Assembly (NCBI RefSeq): GCF_033807715.1
Contig: NC_084591.1
Location: 26,533,090-26,597,089, forward strand
Length of the DNA: 64,000 nt
Reading direction: 5' to 3'
Source: Cololabis saira
Taxonomy: Eukaryota; Chordata; Actinopteri; Beloniformes; Belonidae
Part shown: positions 14,241-27,700 of the stretch, piece after piece
How positions within the stretch are numbered: position 1 is the stretch's first letter
Layout: each line of letters opens with the position of its first letter
Position numbers and translations under genes: made by a program
The notes under the pieces: model-generated
What the model saw: the letters and a program-made list of their open reading frames with translations, nothing else
Told to the model about the DNA's origin: nothing
Database searches by the model: none

Positions 14241-14390
14241 TTTTAAAAGCGGTTGCCGTGGCGCGCGCAGCGCAGGATTGAATCACAACCTGTCACTCTT
14301 TCCTGCATCTTCCCCCCTTTCTCTCTCTCTCTCTCTATACCCATTTCCTGTCCACCTGCTCTGAATAAAGGCCACCAGTGCAAAAAAAAA
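14241..14390 (+). mobile_element. tRNA-type SINE copy with target-site duplication
   Basis: This 150-bp insert runs from a degenerate Pol III B-box-like GGATTGAATCAC (14274-14285) through a CT-rich block (about 14310-14336) and CCATTTCCTGTCCACCTG to ATAAAGGCCACCAGTGC plus a nine-A tail. The order resembles a short fish SINE that I recognise from memory (CT block, ATTTCCTGTC, ATAAAGGC, A tail). It is flanked by identical CTTTTAAAAG at 14231-14240 and 14391-14400, the expected target duplication. The head looks shorter than a full tRNA, so it is probably 5' truncated. It has no coding capacity. Confidence 0.72.
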
Positions 14391-17300
14391 CTTTTAAAAG
14401 ATGCAAATACATATTATTTAAGTCCTTGAAGTCTGAAGCAAAGTCACTCAACAAAGAGCTTTGCTGTAGGCTTTACTTTATTTGTGTGTGGAAAACATGT
14501 GCAGGATCCAGGATTGCATATTTGTATATGTATACTCAGCATACTGTAAATTACTGAGCCATGATTATCTTCTTTGGATGTTCAAGGCTTCAGCGTAAAT
14601 CCTGTATAACCACTTTTGATGGCAGTCTGCTTAAAGGATGCATAGTTTGTATGCTTGCAGACAGATTCTGGTTGGAGCCAGTACAAAGTGAACATAGAGA
14701 TGCCATCATAAAATAAAACAGGGCAGAAAAAGAAAAAGTCATGCACGATGACTACAAGGACAACTGTTTCTGTTTAAAGAGGAGCCATCTGTTTGATGAT
14801 ATATAGATTCTGACTATAATGAATTCTGTGTGGTGGTGTTACTTTCACCCTGACGTCCCCGCTGTGTTCAAATGGGTGATGTGGGTGATGTTGAGCTCAT
14901 GTTAATGGCGCACACTGAGACGTTGTGTTGTTTCCGCTCAGTGAACGCCAGTGGGGGCACTTTTGGCGTCAGGTGGCATATCGTTACCGTACAGGCGTCA
15001 GAATGTGTAAAAACATTTGAATATGTTTTACTTTTTTGATCCCGTCAGATCATTGAGCTATTTAAGGAACATGGAACAGGCACGGCGTAGCCGGACAGGA
15101 CATATGTTTTGTTTAACCAGCCAGTAACACAAACTGAATTGCAGCTTTCTTACTGATTAACTTAACGTGCTTGCTTGTTTGTTTTGCTTCTCCTTTATTA
15201 TCGGTCATATCTTATCATCCCTGCCTTTTCCTCTTTTTCTTATCTAAAACACCTTCCCCGCTCCTTCTCCGGAGTGATAATCATGCATCTTTGGTGCATC
15301 CCAACAGACAATCCCACATCCCGCTCATAAAACACAGAGATCAGGCTTTAAAGCTCGTGGAGAAAGTTCATTATTTAGCAGTTTCATACTAAATTAAATT
15401 TAGCAATGTGGTAGCTTGAATTACGCAACAGAATGCAAATTTTCTGTGGCTGCCCGTCTGCAGCAGGGACGTCTAACGCAATGAGTTTGCCAAGAAGCAG
15501 GCTAAAACGCTCTTGGATGTCTCCCCATTCCTAATGCTAACCCTTTTAATATTTAACCAGGATCCAATACAGGAGTAATTATTTTTCCAAACAAATTATG
15601 CCTTAGGCTGAAACCACAGCAATCTGATATGTCACAGCAATACATTCTCCGTCACAAGGTGCTATTAGTCATTTTAAATTATTTATCAAGCTTGGGTGAA
15701 ATAGGATTTTCTTCAAACCGATTTTATGACAAGCTCAGGGCTTGGAGAAAGCCTTCTGACTGCTAAAGAAGCATTTTATTATGAAAAGCTTCCCTGGTTC
15801 ATTTTTCAAAACCTTGTGGAAACATGAATGTATGAAGAGATGCAAAGTGAGTAAAAGAAGGGTGACATCCATTATTTGGAAAGAGTCTTTTTCTGTGACA
15901 AAAACTATATTGTTTGATTAAAGATCAGACTTCTCTGGGACACTAAAATACTGTTACATCATTCTTTTATGTTGATATGGATCAAGTATTAACTTCCTCT
16001 ACACTTTCAGCCTGTCAGTGACCCTTACATTAAAACGATTAAACAAATACTTCCTCTAAATTTTGGCATTTTGTTGGTGACATGCTGTAGACTGTAGTTT
16101 CATTTTATACTATACTTACAATATCACCCTCTTACATTAAATAGTGTATAAAAACAACAAATAAACAAAACAAATCTGATCCATCCTGGAACTTTCTGCC
16201 ATAAATGTGACAAAACGTGTGAAGTTAATAACCAGAATCTAAGAGAGTCACAAAAAAGTTGTTTTATGGCTTTCTGAGTGGTGCTGAAAATAGCCTGAGT
16301 GGTAAGAACAGAGGCTCGTTTAATTCTGCCATCTGCAATGAAAAACAGCAACATTTTTATAGAGCAAAAACTGTCGCCCAGAATATTAGCTATGTTGAAC
16401 AAAAACTGTCAAACATCTTCTGTCAGATGAGCCCATTCAAAGAGGAAAGAGAGACGGGACATGAAAGATTCCAGATATATTTGTTAAGAGTAGTCAGAAG
16501 AAGTTGAGCAGAGATGATGCTAAATGACAAAAAAGAAAGAGGAATGGGAGAGGGGGTCATCAAAGCCTCCTTTTTTTTTTGTCTGTAAGGGGGCCCCATC
16601 TAGACTGAGCAGCAGAGAGCTCTGACCGCTTGACTGCCACAAATTAGCCAAACTATTTACCCTTGTATATGCACATTAGCAAATTCCTCCAACTGAGAAA
16701 ACAAATGCATCTGTTTTGTAGAAAATGTTATGGGAGCCTGCATGAGCCTTTACACACTGGGCTTTCTCTGCCACAGCGGTATGCAGTCCAAACGCACACA
16801 TACACAGTCACGATGGGCCGAGCTGCAGCTCCCCGCCGGGCCTCCCCAGCACTCCCAGTCCTGTTCCCGGCTGGACGGCCAGTGCTTGGATCACTTTCCC
16901 TCAAGGTCTCCCCTTCCCCTTTCTCTGACTGTTGCTGACAGCCTCTGTTTTGATAGGTCTTTAAAATGCTTCCCCGCTGTAATTATACAACTTCAAATTT
17001 CATCGAATGGCTTGTATTAAATCAGGAAGTCGTGGCTCCCAAAATAAACTTTTTTTTTTTTTTGAACAACTCTTCAGTGGCCTTGCTGCATATTTTCCAT
17101 CTTGGTGTTAGCTTTTAAATATTAATGTGAGTGGATGGAAGAAGTAATGGTGGGGGGTGGGTATGAAGGGAAGGTATGATGGGGGGGAAGGAGAGCAGAA
17201 AAAGGGAAGGAGGGCAGGAAGAAGCCACGGCAGCATGCAGGGATGAGCTCTACCCCCTTTTCTTGAGCTCCCTGTGGAGGGATAGCGGGCATACAGGAAC

Positions 17301-19290
17301 GGTAGAAGGAGGGGATCAGCATGCGGCCTCATGATTTATTTAGACCCAGGGGCACCTGTGCCAGTCAGCGGCTGATGGCAGCCATCACCCCGCCAGCCCG
17401 CTGATTCTTGATTCCCATACAGAAACGAGACAAATCGGTGGCAAACAGAGAGAAACGCTGCAAGACATTTCACCTGTTCTGTTAATGATTTCCACACTTA
17501 AATGGAAAGGAAATCGCGCCGTCACGAACCTTCCAGGCTCAACATTTTGATGACCTGCTTCATGGATTCAGTGTTATGCAAATCAAAAAAAAAAAAAAGA
17601 AAAAAAAGTTGCCACTCGTGTGTTACCATCGTTTGCAAAACAGCCCAAAAGCTTAACTGAGGAAATATCCAATGTTTCAAATAAGCCAATCAATACAGAA
17701 CAGAGAGTTTGCAGCCTCAGTGAGTCTGAGTGGGCGGTGTGCCGCGTTTTATCGAGGCAGCTTAATTTCCGTCAGCTTAATATCCTGGGAAACGTATGAA
17801 AATTGAACCGAGAGAGAACAAAGACAAGTATCCAGGATAAAACGATGTGGTGAAACTCGGAAAGTCAAGTCTTATCGGAGGAGCTCATGGTCCCACACTA
17901 GCAGGGGTGCACATGCATATATGAGTCGGGCGCACACCTGGGCAGCCTGTCGGAGCGTAATGATAGGCTTATCCATCATGGATGGCCTGGACGGCAAAGT
18001 TCACATTCTTCCTGAAGAGATAAATAATTCTCATTCATTATTTGCCAAAAAACTGAGAGCAGCAGACAAGTGTATATGTTCTGGTGCATATGCTTGACTA
18101 AGGATAGTTAATTAGCTTTGCTGCTACATGTCTGCTGCTTACTGACTGCTCTTCGGAGACAAACTGGAAGAGATGCCCAGAGGCAAATTATAAATGAGAA
18201 GCAAGTTATTAGGATTCTGTCATGCATACTAAGGTACTATAACTGTCATAAAGCGCACAATAGCAAATACACTGTGCAGTAATTATAATTTGAGGGATCT
18301 TCCTCTTATGGTGTCAGTTCTTGATAATAATCAATAGCTTTAGCAGTAACAGCCAACAACAACGAAACAGCTCTGCTCCTGATTGGTCACGAGCAGCAAA
18401 TATAAAGCTAATTATAAAACAAACCGACTCTTGAAAATCAGCAAAAGTGCCAGCAATCAACAGCCAGCCCGTCAGGTGGAAGCTAATGAAAGCTCATCTG
18501 CGTTGGTAACAGTCTACTTCTGCTCGGGGAGCGAACGTCTTCCCCTAGGTACTGATGGGGAAGGATAAACAAAATAATAATAATAACAATAAAACATCCA
18601 CACACACCCATCTCTCACGATTTCCTTCTAATTTGAGACAGTTTCTTGAGAAACTTCTAATAACAACGTGACTATTAGCAGTTTCACTGCCACCAAGCTG
18701 ATCTGTCTTTCAGTCCTCTTCTAATTTCTCCTTTCTCTGCAGCAACCTGATCCTGCCGTTTACCTGCCTTTCTCTGCCTCTTTATACACTTTAACACACG
18801 CTTCAGAGAACAGTAACTAATAGCAACCTCATTCATTAAAACACCCTTTGATGTTTCACACGCAGCCAAGGTAAATGTGCTGGAACGCCGGCTGTCCTGT
18901 CTGTCGGGTCGTGGGATGCCAAGAACGGATAGAGAAATAGACGGACGGACGGGTGCTGCAGCTTCGGGCTGGGGAATTGTGCACATTAAGATGTTTGGCC
19001 ACTGGCCCTTTTTATAAAATCTTGCAACAATGTGTGACGCAAGCTGTTGCAAAACACCTGCTGAGACCAAAGCTGTATATATAAAAAAAAAAAGAGAATC
19101 ATTATAAAGGGGCTTTAATAGTGTCACACTATTTTGTGCATAAAAGTGATATTGAAAGCAGGACTTGAACGCACCACTGGCCACTGGCTGCATGACTGCG
19201 TGAGAGGGCTTGGTCCCTCTGGGAATTCTGTTAAACTAACCAGAACTGCAGAGAATTAGTAATTAACCAGGTCACTCAAATGATTTAAAG

Positions 19291-19296
19291 AAAAAA

Positions 19297-19395
<99 letters not shown>

Positions 19396-19422
19396 AAAAA
19401 TATATATATATATTTTTTTTTT
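19291..19422. repeat. Composite A(24)-(TA)36-(TG)-(TA)-T tract
   Basis: A 24-base A run passes directly into about 36 TA units (19315-19386), then TGTGTGTGT, five A, more TA units and a T run. It is one of the longest simple-sequence blocks in the window and lies just upstream of a V-SINE/L2-type tail. Confidence 0.95.
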
Positions 19423-19446
19423 ATTATTTTAAAATTAACCGGAGGA

Positions 19447-19601
19447 GTCAGTGTGAGCTTGGCTGTTTGTCTCATTCAATAGTGTGTCCCTGTGAAGGAC
19501 CGGTGATCAGTCGGTCCAGGATGTACTACGCCTCTCACTTGATGACAGCTGGGATAGACTCCAACCTGTGACCCTGAACAGGATCAAGCAGGCGCAGAAA
19601 A
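19447..19601 (+). mobile_element. V-SINE / L2-type LINE 3' tail (5' truncated)
   Basis: The stretch contains, in order, GTGTGAGCTTGGCTGTTTGTC, GTGTCCCTGTGAAGGACCGG, GATGACAGCTGGGATAGACT and GTGACCCTGAACAGGAT. This matches the conserved 3' tail of the Mermaid/V-SINE family and its partner L2-type LINE in fish, recalled from memory. Only the tail is present and it carries many substitutions. I cannot tell whether the source was the SINE or the LINE. Confidence 0.72.
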
Positions 19602-22344
19602 TGGAGATATGCATGAATGATAATAATGGAGGCATAGTGTAGCGATGAAGTGAAAAAAAAAGATATTTCTGGTATTAAAAACACGTTTATCTGGTGCAAC
19701 TTTACAGTGTGTCCCCGACAAAACAAACAACAGTTCCAGTTCCAGGACCTTTTAAGAAGCTGAGGGCAAACAGTGTAAACTTTATCTAGAGTATTATTTA
19801 TGAATGGAATTACAAGACTAGTTTAAGATGATCATTTACAGTTTTTCACAGTTTTATTTGAAAAAAAAGTTCAGAAAACGATAAAGATTTGATAAGATTC
19901 TTCTTTTATTTTTTAATTATTTGTTTCTTGGACAGTACACCCTTACATTACACTCAGGGGGGAGTGTAGATTTAATTTCTTTCCAAAACCACCACTATCT
20001 CATTTTTCTTAACTTCATGCATCAAAAAAAAAAAAACATAGGCTAATACTAAAGTAGTTGGATGTAGTTTCCCAGCATGCTCTGCACAATGTGTTTGTTG
20101 ATATGATTGTAAGATAATTGTCCATAATCCATAATCTGTTCTTGGTACAAGCTGTGCTGTTTTTCTACTGCTTACAGTTTTAGTGTAGCTGGACTGTATC
20201 CCACCATGACATCCTATACATGTGTCCCTTTATACAAAGGTAAATACAGGCAATATGGATGCCACCAAGACATCTGGTGGGATACGCTGTAACTTAGCAA
20301 ATCTGTGTCACAAAGAGAAGTCATGAACATCCACGCAGAAGTTCAACGGAACTGGAAACAAGGGCAGTTGTTGCTCATGTTTACTAGCTGTAATGGAAGA
20401 TCAAGATCTTGGGCGATTCAGAGGTAATTTAGAGCGACCTAGAAGGAGCGTGCTTAGAACTGTGCTGTCTAAGACGGTATAATGTCAACAGATGTTTTCA
20501 TGGTGAAAGTGCAACCATGACTGGTTTTGAATGTGGGATTTGCAGAAGCAGCTGCTCTCCTCTCTTACCAGAACTGGGTTCCGTCTACGAGCGTTTTACC
20601 TGAACAAAGTTCTGGGTCGTTCCGGCAAACTTTCACCTCTGATTAAACTATCAACAGCCACCACCAAGGTGTGCTCCCACCAGCTGGACGGCCTCAAGCA
20701 CCTTCACATAGCACTGAATAACATCTTGCTGAATTCCACCTATCGAAAGGCCTTAACCCGGTGAGAGAAATAGGACAAAAATGTCCATGGGACGAGACAA
20801 TAATCCCTTTATGTGGCACAGAGTAGGCTTAAGTAGCAAGCTTACCTGTTATATCATTAGCTATAGGTATGAGGGGGAGAAGGGGGGAAAGGGGGATAAA
20901 AGAGTGGATAAAAGAGTGGAAAATTGATGTAATTAACATGTAAACAGCACATATAATTTCAAAGTTTTAAGACTGTTTAAGGAAAAAAAGCACGGGGAGT
21001 ACCACTAGGACTGCAAACCAGTGGCAACAAGCATAGAAATCTTACAGACGGGCTTATTTGACAAGGATTGATGAGCTCAGCTGTATCCGCTAAGCACTGA
21101 AGCGAACAAAGTTGAAACTCTAAGCACAATGAGAGCCGATCTTGTTTTACCTTGAATACTGGTATTTTATTTGCATGAGTCAACCTTGTGGAAAATCCAT
21201 AACTCATTTGCAAGGCTGGTACAGGGCATGCGATGTCAACAGCAAACAATATCTATGACACCCAAAATGCAAACAGCGATTACTATCACTCCTCAGGGCC
21301 ATTTCACCTCATTAAACAAACTTCGGCGAAGTTCGGGAGAGAAAAAAAGGAAATGTTAATCAAAAAGAATTAATATAGTTCAGGGATGTGGTTGCTGTAG
21401 TGAAGGATATTGAGTAACAGAGAGCCAAAGGTGGATAAGCACACCCGTATGTAATCTCCACCCCGTCAAGGTACAGGCAACAGAAACGGCTATCTTCTCA
21501 TCTGTAATCATCAAACACGGTCTGATGTTCCCATCTAAGCTTTTGAACTCACCATGAACTGTACCCACAGCTAAAGTTTGCTTGCTGCCCATTCATACAG
21601 CGTTAAGACACCCATGGTACTCATCTCCAATGAGCTCATTCTTTGAAATGAATTGTAAGACACGCCTGATTCCTCACAATGAGTCCCACTAAAGCAAACT
21701 TGCTGTTGTCACTCTGCAGCACAGAGAACCCTGCAAAACACACACACCCACACACACACTCTCACAACCCGTCTGCTTCTGACCAGGGTCACCAAGTCCC
21801 TGCTCGAGGTTTTTGCTGGCTGATAGGTAATATTCTGGTCAATGTAAGTCTTTCTTTCCTCCCCTCTGCTGCCAAGAGGAAATGAAGGGATGATCTCTTG
21901 CGCTCTTTCACTCATCACTCCCAGGGAAAATAAACAGGAACGTTTTATAACCTGCTTGTTGACCTATAGCAAGGAGAAACAACAGGCTGATCGTGGTGTT
22001 TACTTCCAGATTAGGTACTTAAACTGACATAACAGTCCTGTGCTGAGGATTATGTAGAAGACAATTCCCATACAGAGCTCTTGATACGCTGTACTTTTAG
22101 ATCGTTTTACAATACAGCCGTCAGATATGATTAAATATTCCATATCATGGAAACAGCATGTCTGAATCTCATTATTGTTAATTTCATCGTCTTTTATATA
22201 TTCACAGAAAACAAGTCTTCAGTTGAGCACATTAGGAAGTAAATAATAAACTGTCATGATAGCAGAATTAAATCCTTACACCAAAGGAAAGCACAAAATG
22301 CCTCACAACAGAATCTGGACCATGCAGTGATAGAGCTGCACCTG

Positions 22345-22346
<2 letters not shown>

Positions 22347-22419
<73 letters not shown>
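22347..22419. repeat. (GT)36 microsatellite in hipk2 intron 2
   Basis: Uninterrupted GT units over 73 bases, about 1 kb downstream of hipk2 exon 2 in the direction of transcription. Apparent frames across it are repeat translations. Confidence 0.95.
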
Positions 22420-22420
<1 letters not shown>

Positions 22421-23410
22421 TACCACAGCTCACACACCTGCTCAGCCCCACCGCAGCACAACCCTCGAACCCAAACAAAGCACGCACACTGTTTGATTTC
22501 TTGCTCCGTTCTCCAAATGCGGTGTCAGTTGAAACGTAAACACGGTGTTTGCTATGGGTGAAAAGATTTCTTTTTTTCCTTTTAAAAGCACCGGGAGAAG
22601 AAAGAGAGGTCTTCACAGAGAGTCATCTGGTTCTAATGCAGAACTCACTGGTGTGGATTACAAGCACATATTACAGGAGAACTCAAGCTGACCCCTCATC
22701 TCTATCCTGAGGGAAATGGGAGCCAGTCGGTGATGGGGGGCCGAGGGTCCGAGGGCCTGGGGAGCAGAGGGGTGAATAGATGCCTCTGGGCAGATTGCCA
22801 CCTGACATGATCTTCTTCTATGGGGGAGTTTGTCTGGGATCTTTTAAAAACCCTTCCATTGAAAATGGAAAACAAAACTTTCTCCTTCCTCACAAACCTC
22901 CCTGCTACTGAACAATGTCATTGCTTCAAAAAAAAAAAGTCCCTGTGGTCTTTCAAGCAACTTGTGTAATAACTAACAGAGCAGGTTCTTTATGGCCATC
23001 AAAGTAGCACTAAACCCTGCTTGCTTTATCATATTAAATAAAATAAGCAGCTGGCCATTCTTCAAGCCTCTAACTTTTATTGCCCTGTTTCACATCAAAA
23101 AAAGGAGTTTAACTAACGGGATAAACAAGCACAAGAAGAAAAGCCAATGTTTGGAATGCAGATAGGACTTCAACGGCAGCTCAAGCAAATCTGGATGTTT
23201 GGACAAATATTCAACCCAACCCAACTATAAGAAAATTCACGACAAAAAGCCATAAATCAAACAAGAGGCAAACAGCAAAAGTGATCCAGGGAAACATTTT
23301 TGGACCCTTTGTTTGCATCTGTCCTGGATTAATAAAATGTCAAATTTAAAGCATGTCATATCCATTTGTTATCCATAGTTTTTATGATTATGTCAAATGT
23401 GCTGCTCTTA

Positions 23411-24703
<1,293 letters not shown>

Positions 24704-27700
24704 TCAGAGCAGCAAGTCATTAAAACACCAAGCATTTATTCTGATGCATCACTATGTGAACTTGCATGTGAGACTTAAACATCGTCATGAACTTTAAATA
24801 CCTCAAAGTCTATCCTTTAGCATATGTTGCTTTGGCATTTACATTTTTGCAGATGGGAACCGTGGGGCTATGGCATTTCCTCTGTGTCAACTACTAATTG
24901 TGCTGTTATCTAATATTTTTTGTAGAACATCGGAGACAAAGTCACGAAATGCTGTTGCAAAAGGGATAATGCAGTGTTTGGTAATGACATTTTTCATATT
25001 ATTATATAACGTTAAACAACCCCAAAAGCTTTAGGAAAAAGATAAGGAGATTTAGAGTGAGCAGTGCTCGTGTAAACCACAAGTTCATGCAGAGGAAATG
25101 CCATTTTCCCCACTGTTCCCATCAGCAGCAATGTAAACAGGCTGAGCGGATACTAAAAGAGTACCTTTTCATGGGACACTCCACAGACACAGAGACGCGA
25201 GACAAAATCATGCACAAAAATAGGCTGACTAAAAATAAAAAAGGTGAACAATTGCAATTTTCTTACCCATATGCAACTCAGCCCAAGCAATGATCAGTAC
25301 TACTCACTTTAGGGAAGGTGGTTGGAGAAATATTGTAAAAGTAACTGTAAAAACAGGAGAGGGGCACTGAACTCCCTCACAACCACACATCCTGAAGACA
25401 ACAAAACAAAAGCTAAAGAGTACCAAGGCTGTGCTCTGAACTCCTGGGAACAAACTGCTTCAGAATAAGCAAAAAGCCTCTCCAAGCAAACAACAGCCCA
25501 AAAATAGTCCATTTTCTTTATCTCTCTCTTTGCAAACAGGCTTGTTTGTAACATTGAAATGATTATTACAGCGCAAGGAAGATTGTATAAGACTTATGCT
25601 CAAACGCGTAATGCTATGTTTAAACAATTTCCAGTAAACCCAGAATTAGTTTACTGCTAACAAACAAAAGAGCTTCCACCTGGCCGCGCCGATGCCCGCA
25701 CACACAATTAAGCCTCGCAGCTGATCAAGTGATGCATGATTCAAAGAACGTTTTGGTCCTGTGCACACACAAACACTAACAAAACTCATAAAAAAAAAGC
25801 CTTTTAACTTTGTTTACTGCTGGTTAAATTGCTGCTTTTGTGTGTTTAACAGAGATCTTGAAAGTTGGGAACTTTTGTTGTTTTTCAAAGATAATTAAAG
25901 GACCCCAGTCCCATCAAAATAGGACAACGGTTATAACTATTGGCTCCATTGTGCCGGCAGAAGGGGACATGGTCACTTCGTCATTATTAGCCTTTTCAGT
26001 GGTAATGATGATGAATTCAGTAGAACGCTGGCAGAACTCTGCTACACTTTGCTTTTTTTTGTTTTCTTTTTTACCCCACTGTTTCCTCCTACTTTTCACA
26101 TTTTTGGGGGTTTGCTTCTAGTTTGGCCTCGCTTTGATTCACTAGTTATCTCTTTGGTCATCTGGTTTTAGCCTTAATGCAGCAGGGATTGAAGCTGCTC
26201 TTCATTTTGGAGGACTCACTGTAAGCTGGGCTGGTGCTTATTTAGCATAACTTCCCCATGCTTCCTGTTATTTAAGCCTCAGACATCATATCTGCACATC
26301 TATGTTCCGATAAGTCATTAATATGTAGCTTTTTTTCCTTTTCTCTTTTAACTGCAGATGCCTGCTCACTTCATATCTGGGGCCATAGCTATGACTCCTC
26401 CAGAGAGGTAATGAAGAACGTCCGCTAGGCTATTAGGGGCAAGGCTCTCTGCTAATCACATAAGCCCTGAAGGCCAGATGTCACTCCTTGGATTACCAAT
26501 TCCTGTGCCTGGACTTTACGCTAAAAATAATTTGAATGATGAATTGCGTCACAGAGCAGCGTCAACAGTGTGTGACAGTGAGCATGAGAGGATAAGCGCG
26601 GACACAGACTTATGGACCCAAAAATGGATGGACACGAGAGGCCAGACTGTTCCTCCTGTGGAAAATTCCAATTGTACGTACCCGCCGGCATGATGGCGGA
26701 CAGGTCCGGTTTGAAAAAGGCTGAGGATAGGTGCCTCTTTGTGTTTGTATCTAGCAAATTTCCTCCTGAACCCTAGTCACTCATTGACTCCCTCTCAGCT
26801 GTAACCCCGTGGTCAAAGGGTTCGTTTCACATGGCCTGCACAGTGCAATGAACCCCAGACCACATGTGTCACTAGGAGATGATGCAAAAATAAAAGACAC
26901 AAAAATAAGAGCTATACAATCAGCGTCACAGTTCAGAGCCTTGTGCTGAATGCAGATAAGTAATTAAATGAACCAAAAGTAAGAGGTCAAATGGCTGGAA
27001 TGTTATCTCATGACAACATTCACAGGAAAACAATGTGACCAATTATACCTTTTTGAGAAAGCGGCTTCAGTCTCCATGAATCAGTCTTCGCCCCAAACTG
27101 AAGTTCAAACATATTTATGATGAAGAAGCTGAACAACTAAACCCTCTATAGTGTTTTCAGAAAGCACACAGCGCAATAAATCTTCCCTTGAAAATGTCCT
27201 CTTGAAGTTTGCTTGAATTTTTGAACTCTATGCTGAGCACAAAACTGCAAAGGTCCATTGTTGTACATTTACAATGCTGGACTGCCTTCCCTGCCTAGCC
27301 TTTCTATTTAGCATACCTACAGGAACACTGTTTGTCCCACACACTGCAATTAAGCATACCAGAGAGGCATTTTCCACTGTTTAGAGGCAGCATGTTGAAA
27401 TGGTAATAGTCAATGTTTTCAGAGAGATTACCTCTCTGTCAGGGGTTTGTTAATCTTCTTTTTGGGAGGATCAGGGCTGTTCTGCATGCCATGTAAGGGT
27501 GAGAGATGGGCTGAAAGGGAGGGAAGGAGAAAAGAGCTCGGAGAATCGGAGCTGGGAGTCATGAGTGGCCCTCGCATTCCTTCCTGTGACCTGCTTCTGT
27601 TTGCCGTCTTTTATTAAACCTGTCATTTATAGCTCGCTAACAAGATGACGGAATATTGATGATGATGACACTACCGAGCACTCAGGACAGTCTTTCAAAA

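Noticed and set aside
20531..20764. Plus-strand 77-codon frame in hipk2 intron 2
   Set aside because: No domain or splice context, and antisense to the host gene.
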